Below are positions 11,750 through 25,500 of a DNA stretch of 64,000 bases, piece after piece. Every line of letters begins with the position of its first letter. The stretch's first letter is position 1. Both the position numbers and the translations under genes were made by a program. Origin of the DNA: Adiantum capillus-veneris (taxonomy: Eukaryota; Streptophyta; Polypodiopsida; Polypodiales; Pteridaceae); assembly GCA_014529385.2 (NCBI GenBank), contig CM043966.1, positions 95,072,587 to 95,136,586 on the forward strand. Reading direction: 5' to 3'. The notes beneath the pieces are model-generated. The model saw nothing but the letters and a program-made list of their open reading frames with translations, was not told the DNA's origin and did not search any database.

Positions 11750-14110
11750 AACTTTTGACTTTGTTTAAAGGTTCTTGCGTTAAATTTCTCTGAACTTTGT
11801 AGGTGTTCTCAACTTCAAATTAGAATTTAAAGGTAATTTCAAATTTTGTGGGTGGGATTACACTAGACGGAGGTTTTTCCCTATTAACTTCATAGGCATT
11901 CACACCTTCAAATTAGAATTTAGAGATAAATTTCAAAATTTGTAGGTGGGATTACACCAGACCTAGGTTTTTTGAGCACTTGGATACATAGTGCTTTTCT
12001 ATAAACTTCATCAGTTTTCTCACCTTCATATCTAGAATTTAAAATTTGTAGATAGGATTATACTAAATCTAGCCTTTTTCCTAGCACCAGCACTAGCACT
12101 CTGATATAAAGTGCTCTATTTTAAAGACTTGGAAAACCTACATATGAGAAAAGTATATTTGAAGGTCTTTACGTGATTTTCCTAAAAATTGCCTCTAAAA
12201 TTTGAAGAATTTCCTTTAAAATTTGAAGGTTTTTACGAAATTTGGAGGTTGCCATCAAGGGCCTTGGAGAATCCCACAAAAAATTGAAATTTGAAAAAAC
12301 AACATATTATAAACTTTCAAAGACAAATTTACTATAATTGAAGGTTTTTATATTTGAGTTTTTTAGTTTGTGTGTATGATGATGATTGTATGCCTCCCCT
12401 TTGATCTGTAGTTCATCCTGCTAATTTCTATGAACTTTGTAGGTTTCTCACCTTCAAATCTAGAATATATAGGTAAACCTCAAAATTTGTAGGTCGGATT
12501 ACACTTAATCTAGGCCTTTTTTCAAGCACTTGGATAAATAGTGCTTTTTTTCAAATACTTGGAAAACTTCCATATGAGAAATGTTAGAGGCAAATGTACT
12601 ATATTTGAAGATTTTTACATGATTTTCCTAAAATTTTCCTCTAGAAGTTTGGAGATTTGTATCTAAGTTCTGTATATTTTTACTAAATTTAGAGGTTTCC
12701 ATCAAGGGCCAATTCTACCAAAAATTATTCTCTATGATAAGTTTTAGAAGAAAATTTACTTTATTTGAAGGTTTTCAATTTTGATTTTCTCAATTTGCAT
12801 GTATGATGATGATTGAATGCCTCCTCTCTGATTTGTAATTCATCCCTACTAATTGGTTCCAAAGTCAACAAAACTTGCAACTTCTCAAGCTCTCTACCTT
12901 GTGGATCCCTCTAAAGTGTGTTTTGTTGGTGTTAATCTTTGAGCTTTCACTAAGGAACTTGAGAAGTTATCACTCATAGTTTTCCTTCCTAGAAACTTAC
13001 ATCAAAGTCACCCGCTTCGCATGCCAACACAACTAGTTTTTTTACTGCTTATTAAATGGCCTAAATGATGTCAATATTGCTTGCAACTTTTGAAGGTATG
13101 TTAGTATTATCCAATGCCAACATTTAAGAAGACATGAATGAAAGATTCATGATGCGATTCCTATCAAGGGCTCTTGGAGAAGCCCAAAAAATAGATTATG
13201 GTTGAAAATGCTTTACTCAACATGTACACTAAGTGTGATCATGTACTGAAAAACGTACGATAAGCTCTTGATGGCATTAATGTTTGTAGTTTAGGATGCC
13301 GCATATGTTTGGAAGGAGAAGGGTGAGGTTAAGGAAGCTATAAGTAGTTTTCACATGAGGCAAGGTGAGGGCTCGTGCTCGGATACAATTTTGTATCCTT
13401 ATATCTCAAAGGCATGTGGCATCATGCAAGTATTTGGCACAAGCAAACTGAAATGGCTATTGATAGGCTCTTTAAAAAAACCATCTTGTTTCAAAATGAT
13501 TTGGTCAACATGTACACCATATTTAAATGTAGCCGCTTGGAATGCACTTATGTGGTCCTTGGCTCCCCCACTCTTAGGGGTTCTAACTCTTTAGGGTCAC
13601 TTTCAAGGAGGAGAATTTACTATATTTACATTAAATTTATCAAGCACTCAGGTACACAATGCTTTTTCCAAAAATGTGAAAAACCTACCCATGAGAAATT
13701 TTAGAGGTAAATTTATTGTATTTGATGGTTTGTACACTCAATTTTTCTAAACTTTATAGGAGTTCATCCCTTCAAATCTAGAATTTAGAGGTAAATCTCA
13801 AAATTTGTAAGTTCAATTACCTTTTTTTTTAGCATTCAGATACACAATACTTTCTCCCAAAAATTTGGAATACCTATGTATGAGAAATTTTAAAGGCAAA
13901 TTTCCTATATTTGCAGGTTTTATTTTGTAGGTGGGATCACCTACAAAATAAAACCTAGGTGGGATCACCCTAAACCGAGGTTTTTTTTAAGCACTCAAAT
14001 ACACAATATCATTTTTTTTAAAACTTAGAAAATCTACATATAATTACAATAAGCATACACTCAAATACATTTCTAGGTGTGATTGCACTAAACCGAGCCC
14101 TCTTTCCAAC
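11750..14110. repeat. AT-rich region of degenerate, diverged repeats
   Basis: Variants of a module reading roughly AAATCTAGAATTTAGAGGTAA followed by CTCAAAATTTGTAGGT and GGGATTACACTA recur near 11815, 11900, 12020, 12450, 13770 and 13930. Spacing is irregular and divergence is high. A related module contains TATGATGATGATTG (12375 and 12801). I see no open coding frame except the PPR-like relic at about 13190-13600. Confidence 0.65.
13190..13600 (+). pseudogene. Pentatricopeptide-repeat (PPR) gene relic
   Basis: A translation near 13196 gives VENALLNMYTKC, a hallmark of plant PLS-class PPR proteins (cf. NALI.MY.KCG). It is followed, after disruptions, by SSFHMRQGEGSCSD (cf. F..M...G..PD) and SKACGIMQVFG (cf. 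LKACA.L..L..G), then by a degenerate WSTCTPYLNVAAWNALM (cf. MY.KCG....A...F..M..R.VVSWNAMI). Each block lies in the expected order for about two repeats. Frameshifts and stops separate them, so this is a dead fragment. PPR proteins act in organelle RNA editing and processing; nothing here suggests retained function. Confidence 0.6.
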
Positions 14111-14820
14111 ATTGGAATACACAAAATCAATGTTACAAGAGATGAAAGCTTTGAGACTTTTAATAGGGAGGGGAAGGTGTAGAAGTGGCTTACACATTAT
14201 TTGTTGAAGGTGCCACTAATCCAACATCTAATGATGATGGTGAAGAGGCAAATTCTCCCTCATCTACACCTTGCATGATGAATAACACATTAATGGTTTC
14301 TTGAACTATTGGTTTGCTTGAATGTGAGATGGGTATGGAGATGATCCTTTGAAGGCTAGCGGCCTAGCAACATGCTTCGATGTCTGTAAACCATTCTTCA
14401 TCTCTTCCTACATCAAGCTAGGGGCCAATCCCATGGACTCCAGAATGCCGAGTCTAATGTATAAGTCATCCAATGAGCAAACATGAACTATGCTTCTTTT
14501 CACCTCTTCTAAAGGCTTGGAATCATCCATTTTTAGCATACAAGCTCCATGTGAGTGCAACCAAGTGGCGATTGTACTCCTCACAAGATGGCTCATTGGG
14601 TAGGCTACACATCTTATCCACGTTCATGGCCAAGTGCATCTCTCAGATGTGGTACACGTAGGCATGATCATTTTCCATGTTGGCCAAAGATGTGTAGTAG
14701 TTCCTTGGAGAAGCTATTTAAGGTTAAATTCTCCTTTGTCATGGAGTTGGAAGCTTTCTTTTAGGTTTTTTAAGGCTATTTTTTAGGGTTCCTATCTTTC
14801 TCTATCGTTCAAAGCAGTCA
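14111..14820. other. No confidently recognised feature
   Basis: There is a short open minus-strand frame at 14596-14408 and overlapping plus-strand frames. None carries a motif I can name. It may be further PPR-gene remains, but this is only a guess from proximity. Confidence 0.3.
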
Positions 14821-14821
14821 A

Positions 14822-16855
<2,034 letters not shown>

Positions 16856-18087
16856 AGACATGGCGTTTAGTTTTCTGGAGTTTAGTGGGAAATCAAATGG
16901 TTTCATTGAGAGATTGGAGTTTGCTTGCCTTATTATTGACAAGCAAGACCCAGCGTTGGTGCTATGAATCTTCTAAAAAATACCATGAAGATCTTACCAA
17001 AACTATTGAACATGGGTACTCATTGGATAGAGCTCATCAAGCACCACCCATGGACCATTTGAGCACTAAATTTGGAGTTTGTATGCAAAAGTTATGGCTA
17101 AAATAGTGCAAAATATTCCAAAAGCAAGTGAAGGAGATCTTGACACGTGTACAAAAGTGCCATACTTTTCGAAATGTGGCTCCTCCTTGACCCTTAGATT
17201 AAGAATAGAGAAACCCTAAAGATCCCTTTTTTCATCCAAATTGGCCCTAATGATGGACAAAGTGGTGTACATCTTTGGGAGCTGAAATTTTGTTAGCCAT
17301 GTTATAAAAGGATAGGTTTCTTGTAAGTTTGAGGAGTAACCTATGGTTGAAGGTAGAGCTTAAGCAACCAAGGACCTTTCAGGAGGCAGTTGAAATTGCA
17401 AAAAATAAAGAGTGCAAAGCAGAGCATCTTCATCAACTTGGAATCGATGTCGAGCCAAAGGTTGAAGTGAAAGCTGTAGAGAAACCAGGGGTCCTCATCA
17501 GGGAGCCGGGTTATGATCAATAAGCTTCTCATGATGTGAATGATTTTGACAAGGATATGCAAGAGGTTGTAGGTCTTATGAAAAATCTTAGTGTGCACAT
17601 GGTGGGAGGTGGAAGAGGTCAAAGCTATGGATATGGACGTGGATATGGAAGCAATGAGGGGTTTACAGGTGGTAGAGGAAGAGGCATGGCTGGAAGAGGG
17701 GATATGTTTCAATGTTACAATTGTGGTGAATGAGGTCATAAAAGCCCTGAATGTGACAAGCCAAAGAGAATGGGTGGTGACATGTTTCCTCTTTATCCAC
17801 AAATTCCTTCTCGAGCTCAAGATTATGGTATTGATATTAAAGGGGAAGCAGGGCCAAGCGGTGTGATAGCTGAAGAGAAGGGAAAAACAAAGGTGGTAAG
17901 TATAATCCGTTTGGAGAAGAAAGAGGATGACTCGAGAGCTATGGTCATGCCTGTGGGTAAGAGGGTTACAAGAGATCATGATATGAGTGATGCAAGTCCC
18001 AGCCATAAAAGATGGAAACAGGTTGAAACAGGTATAGGTAAAGAGAAGAAGAAGAGAAAACTCAAGCAATCATTAGAATGCATCTGA
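16856..18087 (+). pseudogene. G1 gag, with zinc knuckle
   Basis: Early gag is badly broken but still reads EFSGKSNGFIERLEFACLI near 16880. The end of the capsid-like region reads LWLKVELKQPRTFQEAVEIA (17340-17400), matching the 'p.tf.eA...A' end of retrotransposon gag domains. A glycine/arginine-rich linker (GGGRGQSYGYGRGYGSN) follows, and then a CCHC zinc knuckle CYNCGE-stop-GHKSPEC at about 17713-17754, in which a TGA replaces one codon. Downstream is a charged tail. The zinc knuckle would bind RNA in virus-like particles. At least two in-frame stops make it non-functional. Confidence 0.75.
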
Positions 18088-18269
18088 CATTCCTTTGGGA
18101 GAAGGGAAACCAAATTATAGTTTACGAGCTGATTTGGTGAGTAGAAAGGCTGATGTTACCTTTGGGCAACTCATGGAGATGTGTCCTAAGTTGAAGAGGC
18201 AGTGGAAGCATGTAGTCGATCCCATGAAGAAGGAGCCTGCAAGGGGGTCAGTGAGATTCTTGTACTTTG

Positions 18270-18784
18270 AATGAGCTACTTGATATATGCCCTACTATGG
18301 ATGCATGGAATAAGAGTAAGTGCATTGGAGACGGTATTATTGATGGAGGTGCACATGTATGTGTTATTACTCAACTTGTGTATCAAAGTTGGGACTCAAC
18401 ATGGTAAAGAATTCAAGTTTTCACATAAATCTTGCCAACGAATCAAGGGTGAGGTGCTTGGGAGTTATGAAGGACTTGGAGGTGGATGTATTTGATGTTA
18501 AAGTTCTGTTCAATTGACATGTTATGTCCACAAGTATTGGTGCTTTCCCTCTCATCCTTGGAAGACCATGGTTACAGGCAACCAAAGCTGTACATGATTG
18601 GGGACATGGTACCATTACTCTCAAAAATAGAAGGGGTGATAAGAAGAGGTTTGATATGGCTAGCAAGAAATCTTTGGACGCTGATTTTGATGAGCAAAGC
18701 AATGAAGAAGAGTACTCAAGTGAAGAAGAAGGCAATGGGGATGATGGCAGTGAAGTGGAAGATAGCAGCGCGATAGTGATCTAG
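18270..18784 (+). pseudogene. G1 protease region
   Basis: Frames near 18320 read GIIDGGAHVCVIT, matching the aspartic protease active-site block (usually D[ST]G; here DGG). Further on, IGAFPLILGRPWLQATKAVHDW (18528-18595) matches the C-terminal 'LGRPWL' block of plant gypsy proteases, followed by an acidic linker (QSNEEEYSSEEEGNGDDGSE). Frameshifts separate the two blocks. Confidence 0.65.
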
Positions 18785-18909
18785 AAGTTTCCTCCTTGTT
18801 TCTTGAAGAAGAGCATGATGAGAAACAAAGGTTTCTTGGATTTATGGAGAATGAGTATATCTTTGGTCCTTATGAGCAAGTTGAAGAGCTGATGCAACCC
18901 AAAGTTCAA

Positions 18910-19733
18910 CCTGGAGTTGATACAAGGTATGTTGTCTCTTGACTTGACTAGTCATAAGAAGGGTGGGTACCTACATATGATACAAAAATTTCCCCATTTA
19001 TTCATCACTTCGTATGAGGAGATTAGAGGCTTAAAGAGAGATGAAATTCAAATTACAATCAAGGAAGGATCTCAGCATGTACACAAAAATCTAAGGAAAA
19101 TGGGACAGGTACAACTTAATGCTTTAAAGGAAGATGCAGACAAGCTTCTTGAAGCAGGTTTCATATGTCCTATGAGTACTGCAGAATGGGTGAGTCTTGT
19201 TGTTGTCACACTCAAGAAGGATGGAAAGTGGAGGATATGTGTTAATTTTAAGCCTCTAAACGTATCCATGAAGAGAGATACATACCCTCTTTCTTTCATA
19301 GATGACATATTTGATTCTATTGCAAGGCATGAGAGGTATAGTGTATGTGATGGATTCTCAGGATATTTTCAACTCACCTTGGCTTTAGAAGACTAAAAAA
19401 AGACCACATTTATCACACCATGGGATGCTTTTGCTATTGTGCTCTTCCTTTTGGTCTTATGAATGGTTGTGCGTGGTACCAAAAGCGCGTCAATAAGGTG
19501 TTCTCTCCCTTTCTTGGCAAGTTTGTGAAGGATCTTATTGATGACTTTTGTTTATAGCTCTAGAAAGGATCATTGTGCAAATCTTGGAATGGCATTGAAG
19601 CAATATGATGAAAGTTGAGGTCAACTCAACCCAAATAAGTGTCATCTTGCTCAACCAAGAGTGAAGTTTTTGGGGCATATGATCTTAGAGAATGGAATTG
19701 AAGAGGATCTGACAAAGTGAAGGCTTTGGTGCT
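18910..19733 (+). pseudogene. G1 reverse transcriptase, N-terminal two thirds
   Basis: The frame at 18917-19396 carries LLEAGFICPMSTAEWVSLVV (cf. 'l..G.I.ps.s.w.spvv'), KKDGKWRICVNFKPLN (RT block 2), KRDTYPLSFIDDIFDSI and DGFSGYFQL (motif A region; cf. D..SGY.Q). After a stop at 19394, frames continue with KTTFITPWDAFAY, LPFGLMNGCAWYQKRV (motif B) and FVKDLIDDFCL (motif C, IDDF). The sequence then runs to a diverged FLGHMI block and KVKALVL, where T1 interrupts it. Multiple stops show an inactive copy. Confidence 0.82.
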
Positions 19734-19755
19734 GGGTGGATGCATGAAAAGGTGG
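19734..19755 (+). repeat. T1 left terminal inverted repeat
   Basis: It begins GGGTGGATGCATGAA, then A, then AGGTGG. It pairs with 41361-41382. Confidence 0.85.
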
Positions 19756-20174
19756 ACCAAAAACCTTGTCCCAGACAGAGGTTTTATAACCTGTACATAA
19801 AACCATCTATATTAGTTCAATTGGATATATTCTTTTGAACAACTTTTTAATTAAATATAGAATTTTCACAGCTTTTTGTTAAATATAGAAGACGGCTATG
19901 TACCTCTTAACTATGCATGTCAGCCAGCTCTTTGCACCATTACTATTTCCACGTCTCTTTTTCAAATATAGAAGACGGCTCTGTAGCTCTTAACTATGCA
20001 CGTCAACCAGCTCTTTGTCTTCCCGCTCTCTCGTTTTCTTGTCTCTCTCTAACTCTCTGTGTAGGAGCACAGATTGCTATTTTACTTTGTAGGCCTATCA
20101 CACATCTATTGCTATCATACACTGCTCTTGCTCTCTATAGGCCTATCACCTCACTCAATCTCTTTCTCTCTAGC
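19756..20174. promoter_or_regulatory. T1 left subterminal region, presumed promoter side of the transposase-like gene
   Basis: This is non-coding. It contains two partly repeated segments (around AAATATAGAAGACGGCT, then GTA, then CTCTTAACTATGCA) at about 19884-19925 and 19966-20005, and a pyrimidine-rich stretch before the first ATG. A regulatory role is inferred from position only. Confidence 0.35.
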
Positions 20175-23100
20175 ATGGAGCAAGAATCTCACACTGTATG
20201 TGACTGCTCTAAGCCTCACTGTGAACTGTGTGCTACGTATGCTGTTGATGCGGTCAAGGAATATCATGCTAGGAGAAAGAGGGAGCAGCGTGCTAAGAAC
20301 AAGCTTGAGTAGGTAGCATGTGAGGAAGATAATGATCAAAATGGTGCTGATGATGCAAAGCGTCAAAGACTTTGCAATGACCTTGTTATGCTCTTCAATC
20401 GGCGTACAAAGGCCCTCGATGTTGCATCACGCTCAGATATTTTGTGCAAGTTTGTCAATCATCCATCTCTTGGAGACCTTGAAATGCCCAGGGCTCAAAC
20501 AACCTTCATTGAATCCATACACAACACAATAGATGCAATCAAATTACCCAAGAGCGGACAGGAGCTCTTTCTTAAAAGGTTCATCACCACAATGCTTATA
20601 ATGTTGAGTGTACATCTACCTCAAAAGTGAATATTTCAGCTGCATCTGAGTTGCTAAATTTGCACAAGAGGAACTTCATAGCTGCAAAGAATTGGTTGAG
20701 GGCAGCAGGTGATGGCAATTTTCCAATCTCTTTGTGTGCTCGACAGCCCATGGATCGTGGTTTCATAACACCTGATGAGAAAGAGTTGATCTTCTCTTTT
20801 TGGATGTCTAACACTCGTGTTTCACCCAATAAGAAGGACGTGTGTAGAAAGCGTATTGGAAGAAATTCATATGTCAAACATCCTGTGCATCTTCTTGAAC
20901 AATCTCAGGTAATAACTTGCTTCACTATATCCATTTTTGTTTTCTAATATTTGCATTCATGACCTATATTCACTATAATTGGGTTGACAAGAGTAGATAT
21001 GAAATCGGATATGAAGGAAGTTATAAATGGAAATAAGGGGAATCTGTATTTGGTCCTAGACTAAGAGTAGATAAATATTGGATGTGAAGGAGAATATAAA
21101 TGGAAACATAGTTTTTATCATATGCGTATGTTTGCTGAAACATATGTTTGCAGACGCATACTTTCACACGTGTATGATATGTATAAACTGGTTACGTAAA
21201 AAACTGGTTTACATAACCAGTAAAAAAAATTTAACACTTATTTCTCACTGGTATACATCGTGGTTAAGTGTTCACATGCACTGGTCAAGTGTTCACATGT
21301 ATTGTTTGTCATGTCAGATAGGTAAAAAACATATCGGTTTGAAAGGAAAATACTAGTTTACATATCCAGTAAATTTTTTTAAACACTTATTTCTCACTGG
21401 TATACATCGTGATTAAGTGCTCACATGTACTAGTTAGGTAAATAACATACCGGTTTTAAATGAAAAGACTGGTTTACATCAGCAATCAAAACATTTGAAC
21501 TGGTTGACACTTATATACCACTGGTACGTACAAGGACATGTGTTCATTTTTTTTAACACTTATTTCTCACTGGTATACATCATGGTTAAGTGCTCACATG
21601 TATTGGTTAGGTAAATAACATGCCGATTTTAAATGAAAAGACTGGTTTACATCTGCAGTAAGAACATTTGAACTGGTTGACACTTATATACCACTGGTAC
21701 GTACCAAGGACATGTGTTCATTTTTTTTAACACTTATTTCTCACTGGTATACATCGTGGTTAAGTGCTCACATGTACTGGTTAGGTAAATAACATACCGA
21801 TTTTAAATGAAAAGACTGGTTTACATCAGTAGTAAGAACATTTGAACTGGCTGACACTTATATACCATTGGTACGTACCAAGGACATGTGTTCATTTTTT
21901 TAACACTTATTTCTCACTGGTATAGATCATGGTTAAGTGCTCACATGTACTGGCTAAGTAAATAACATACCGGTTTTTAATGAAAAGACTGGTTTACATC
22001 AGCAGTAAGAACATTTGAACTGGTTGACACTTATATACCACTAGTACGTACCAAGGGTATGTGTTCATTTTTTTTAACACTTATTTCTCACTGGTATACA
22101 TCGTGGTTAAGTGCTCACATGTACTGGTTAGGTAAATAACATATCGGTTTAAATTAAAAGACTGGTTTACATCAGCAGTAAGAACATTTGAACTGGTTGA
22201 CACTTATATACCATTGGTATGTACCAAGGACATGTGTTCATATGTACTGGTTTGCCTACCAATTAAGTGAAAAAACATACTAGTTTGAAATAAAAATACT
22301 GGATTATAGTAATGTAACAGTTTTCTTCAAAGATAATAAAAACTTGCAGTTTTCTTTAATGTTCTTTAACCATATATGTCTTTCAGTGTAGGTGGAGCTC
22401 TTTCTCAACTTCAAAGAACAATACCCGGAAATTGTAATAAGGCAGCATGCGTTTGAGTACATGAAGCCATATTTTGTGTGGAAATTGAGAGACCGATATA
22501 CTTGCTACTGCATTTCACATGTTCAAATGTCCTTCCTAAAGGATGCCATAAATCACATGCGAAGTTCTGTATTCGGTCTGCATGGAAAATATTGCCAATG
22601 TCAATGCAACATATGCAAAGACAATGGTGGATGCAAGGCACCAAAAAACCCTATCAAGAGTGTAAGAGCCTTATTGGACTCTATACTGTGTCCAAAATCA
22701 GATATGTCCACCTTCCATGCCCTTGCTTGCTTGAGTGGTCAATGTAAAAGGTGTGGCCCGGATAAGTTAGATTTTTGTGCTGCAGAGGCTGCACTTATTG
22801 CTAAAAAGATTGTGGTGAAGATTTTTGAGGACCTAGAAGTAGGAACTGCGCGTGACGGTAAGAAGAAGAAAAGGAAAGTCTTGTCGCATAAGGAAATATC
22901 ATGCCAGGATCTCTCAGTCATGTTCAAAGACCATCTTAAGAAATACATAATGCATAATTTTGTGTATAGATAGCAAGCAGAACAATATAAGGAATGTATA
23001 CAAAGCTTTCTAGAAGATGTTGTTGTGTCAGTTGTTGACTTTGCTAAAAATTATAGTTTCAAAGAACAAAATGAGATTCAGTCCATGCACTGGTATTCAA

Positions 23101-24493
23101 ATCAAGTAACTATTTTTGTGCACATAACATATTTCCAAATTGCAGGTAACGACATCACCCTAGATCAGTATTATTTCTTTTGTATTAAGCCTTCAATAAT
23201 TTTTTATTTTTATATTATGCAGGTGACATCCACAAGACAATTCACTTCTTCATTTCAGATGACAAGCAACATGACACACATTTTGTTCAACATTGTTTTC
23301 TGAAACATGCGGAATGGCTAAAGCAATTTGGTCTAAACATAAGGCATCATTGGGTATGGTCTGATGGAGCAGCTTCACAATTCAAAGCAAGAAGACCATT
23401 ATATTTCCTTGCCAGGTATACCATGTTCTAACAAACATTATCTGAAGGTGGTTTTAATATAGAGACCTATAATATTGGCATTAAAGTTGTAATAAAATGC
23501 TTGTCTAACATCAGTAATATTATAATACGTGTTATTTTTGGTAATTTTATCGTGCCAAGAGTATATTAATCTTCTTCTATCCATTGAATAAAATGCAAAT
23601 ACAATGTTTTTACGAGATGGAAAATGTCTTGGAACTTTTTTGGATCCGGCCATGGTAAGGGAGAACACGACGGTGCGGGAGCAGTGATAAGAAGGTCTTT
23701 AACTCAATACCAATTGCAGCCAAACTGCCCAAAGATGGACTGTGTTGCGGATATTGTGGCATTATTGAGACGGACCTTTTCAAATGGTGCTACAGCCACC
23801 TATGCATCCCAGGCCCGTTATGTAATCATGATTTTTTGGGTGATTGAATTGGGGAATGTCGAAAGGGGAAAAAATTGGGATGTGAAGGCTGTAAAAAATA
23901 CCCGCTCAATGCACTTTGTTTCTGCATATTCAGAGCATAATACAACTGCTTTGAGAACACGTTCACTGTCTTGTTTCTGTAGTGCATGTAAACAGGAAAA
24001 GTGGAGGAGATGTGTGAGCAAGTCACACGTTCCTTTCTGGACATACCTTATTTTGGAGCCTACAGAAGAAGGGGAAGACTATGACGAGGAAATAAATGAG
24101 GATGCAGCGTATGAAGGACACTATGACACCCTCAGTCAAGCTCTTATTGTTGGTGATAATTTTGTTGTTCCCGCACCAAATGACAATGAAGAAAAAGTGG
24201 ATTTCTATATAGTGAAATGGACTGCAGCTATTCAGGATTTTCATTCAGACGCTGAAGATGAACGGGGCAATATCATTGGGCGAAGATCATATGCTATCAA
24301 AGCGTTTTACTATCGTATGATAAATGAGCAGACCTACGAGCTTTTGGACAAAAAGCTTGAGGTGTTCATATATTCACATCTTGTTCGGGCAATCAAAACC
24401 CCCATGATACCCCATCCGAGCAACTCAAAACTATATACAATATCACTTGATGCCAGTGAGTCTATCTACAATAGTATGCCTTTTGAGTTGTAA
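20175..24493 (+). pseudogene. T1 transposase-like gene (DDE/RNase H-fold candidate)
   Basis: The N-terminus is a Cys-rich segment CDCSKPHCELCATYAVDAV followed by a basic stretch (ARRKREQRAKNK). A helical region around 20388-20900 ends KHPVHLLEQSQ at donor CAG|GTAATA. A long intron (20909-22390) holds a tandem array. The next exon reads LFLNFKEQYPEIVI, TCYCISHVQMSFLKDAI, Cys pairs (CQCQCNICKDNGGC; CKRCGPDKLDFC) and then VVDFAKNYSFKEQNEIQS. After an intron, SDDKQHD and VWSDGAASQFK follow; after another, WNFFGSGHGKGEHDGAGAVI begins a 289-codon open exon to 24493. DFxxNYS, SDGxxSQ and HGKGxxDG are spaced like a D-D-D/E catalytic core. Stops at about 20311 and 22971 and frameshifts near 20580 and 23275 break it. 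Family name unknown to me. Confidence 0.7.
21180..22265. repeat. Intronic tandem array, ~174-base unit
   Basis: The landmark TAACACTTATTTCTCACTGG recurs at about 21554, 21728, 21901 and 22075, giving a period of 173-174 bases. Shorter, more diverged copies sit before it (about 21231 and 21380). Each unit carries ACTGGTTTACATC, AACTGGTTGACACTT and an ACCGGTTT or variant. The array fills most of the first large intron of the T1 transposase-like gene. Confidence 0.92.
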
Positions 24494-24531
24494 CCATCTT
24501 AAGAAATACATAATGCATAATTTTGTGTATA
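24493..24531 (+). repeat. 39-base exact direct repeat of 22930-22968
   Basis: The stretch starting ACCATCTTAAGAAATACATA and running to TTTTGTGTATA occurs inside the coding exon at 22930-22968. It occurs again immediately after the end of the last open exon at 24493-24531. Confidence 0.95.
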
Positions 24532-24564
24532 TTTGCCTTTAACTGTAAACTCAACTGTGTTTGA

Positions 24565-24603
24565 AACCAGTCACTTCTCAGTATCATACCGATATCATAC
24601 AAG

Positions 24604-24701
<98 letters not shown>

Positions 24702-24792
24702 TCACTTCTCAGTATCATACCGGTATCATACCAGTCACTCCTCAATATCATACCGGTATCATACAACCCCCCCCCCCCCCCCTCTCTCTCAT
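24565..24792. repeat. Left part of a TATCATACCGGTATCATACC / (CT)n composite array
   Basis: Units of about 33 bases built on TCACTTCTCAGTATCATACC and CCGGTATCATACCAGT alternate with long (CT)n tracts and end in a poly-C run (about 24765-24781). The same array continues at 29738-30590 on the far side of the LINE. Confidence 0.9.
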
Positions 24793-24810
24793 CTCAAGAG
24801 GACACTTGAG

Positions 24811-25500
24811 ATGCAAACAACACGTTTGATGCAACTTGAAGAGGAAGTCAAGGAATGTAAACGCTCTCTTGTGGACTTGAATGCTTTGAAGGAGCGGATG
24901 AGCAAAGTAGAGCATGACCATGTATTGAAAGAGGAGAAATTTGACACTATGATCCGGGATGTATGCGACATGAAAAATGTATGCACAAACAAGTCTTGGG
25001 CTGATGTATGTGGTAGCAATGTGGTTTCTAATTCCTCACTCATGCAAGCTATGGTTCAAACAAAGAATGTTGAGAATGTGGATGTGGAGGAGTTGAAGGA
25101 ACGGGAGCGACGTTCCAAGAACATTGTTATTCGTGGAATTCCCGAAGAGAAGTTAGAGACACCTCCTTCTCTTGCCATTGTTATTGAAGATTTCTTCAAA
25201 ACCCACTTTGGCATGTCCGGAGTTATGGTCTATGGAGCACATAGAGTGGGGAAGCAAGGAGCTCCTCGCTCGGGAGAACGGCCAATTGTATGCACCATGC
25301 CGAATGACACCAAGCAAAAGATTATCCTTGACAATAGTTGGATCTATTTGAGGGATACAAAATGTTTTGTATGTGAAGATCGCACTATTAAGCAACAAAA
25401 TATGCGTCGCAAGGCATATGAGAAAAAGAATAATAAAAACAAGGAGATCTCTCATGAAGAAAATGTGCCCAAGGAGGAGGCAAGTCTCTCAAGCAAATAG
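24811..25500 (+). CDS. LINE copy 2 ORF1 protein
   Basis: This is an open frame of 229 codons. Residues 1-60 are heptad-rich with charged residues (LEEEVKECKRSLVDLNALKE...), consistent with a coiled coil. Residues about 95-170 contain ERERRSKNIVIRGIPEE and IIEDFF-like/YGAHRVGK blocks typical of the RRM-like middle domain of L1-type ORF1 proteins (cf. R..NI.I.G.PE). The tail is Lys/Glu-rich. Such proteins bind LINE RNA as trimers to form the retrotransposition particle. The start chosen is the first ATG after the pyrimidine tract; a longer, lost N-terminus is possible. The matching part of LINE copy 1 lies at about 2702-2923. Confidence 0.72.
   Translation: MQTTRLMQLEEEVKECKRSLVDLNALKERMSKVEHDHVLKEEKFDTMIRDVCDMKNVCTNKSWADVCGSNVVSNSSLMQAMVQTKNVENVDVEELKERERRSKNIVIRGIPEEKLETPPSLAIVIEDFFKTHFGMSGVMVYGAHRVGKQGAPRSGERPIVCTMPNDTKQKIILDNSWIYLRDTKCFVCEDRTIKQQNMRRKAYEKKNNKNKEISHEENVPKEEASLSSK

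Noticed and set aside
14408-14596. A PPR DYW-type C-terminus on the minus strand
   Set aside because: No DYW or E-domain blocks could be lined up; only its proximity to the PPR relic suggested it.
21180-22265. CRISPR-like regular repeat array
   Set aside because: The repeats are head-to-tail with no unique spacers, about 174 bases each, in a plant-type intron; this is a tandem repeat, not a CRISPR array.
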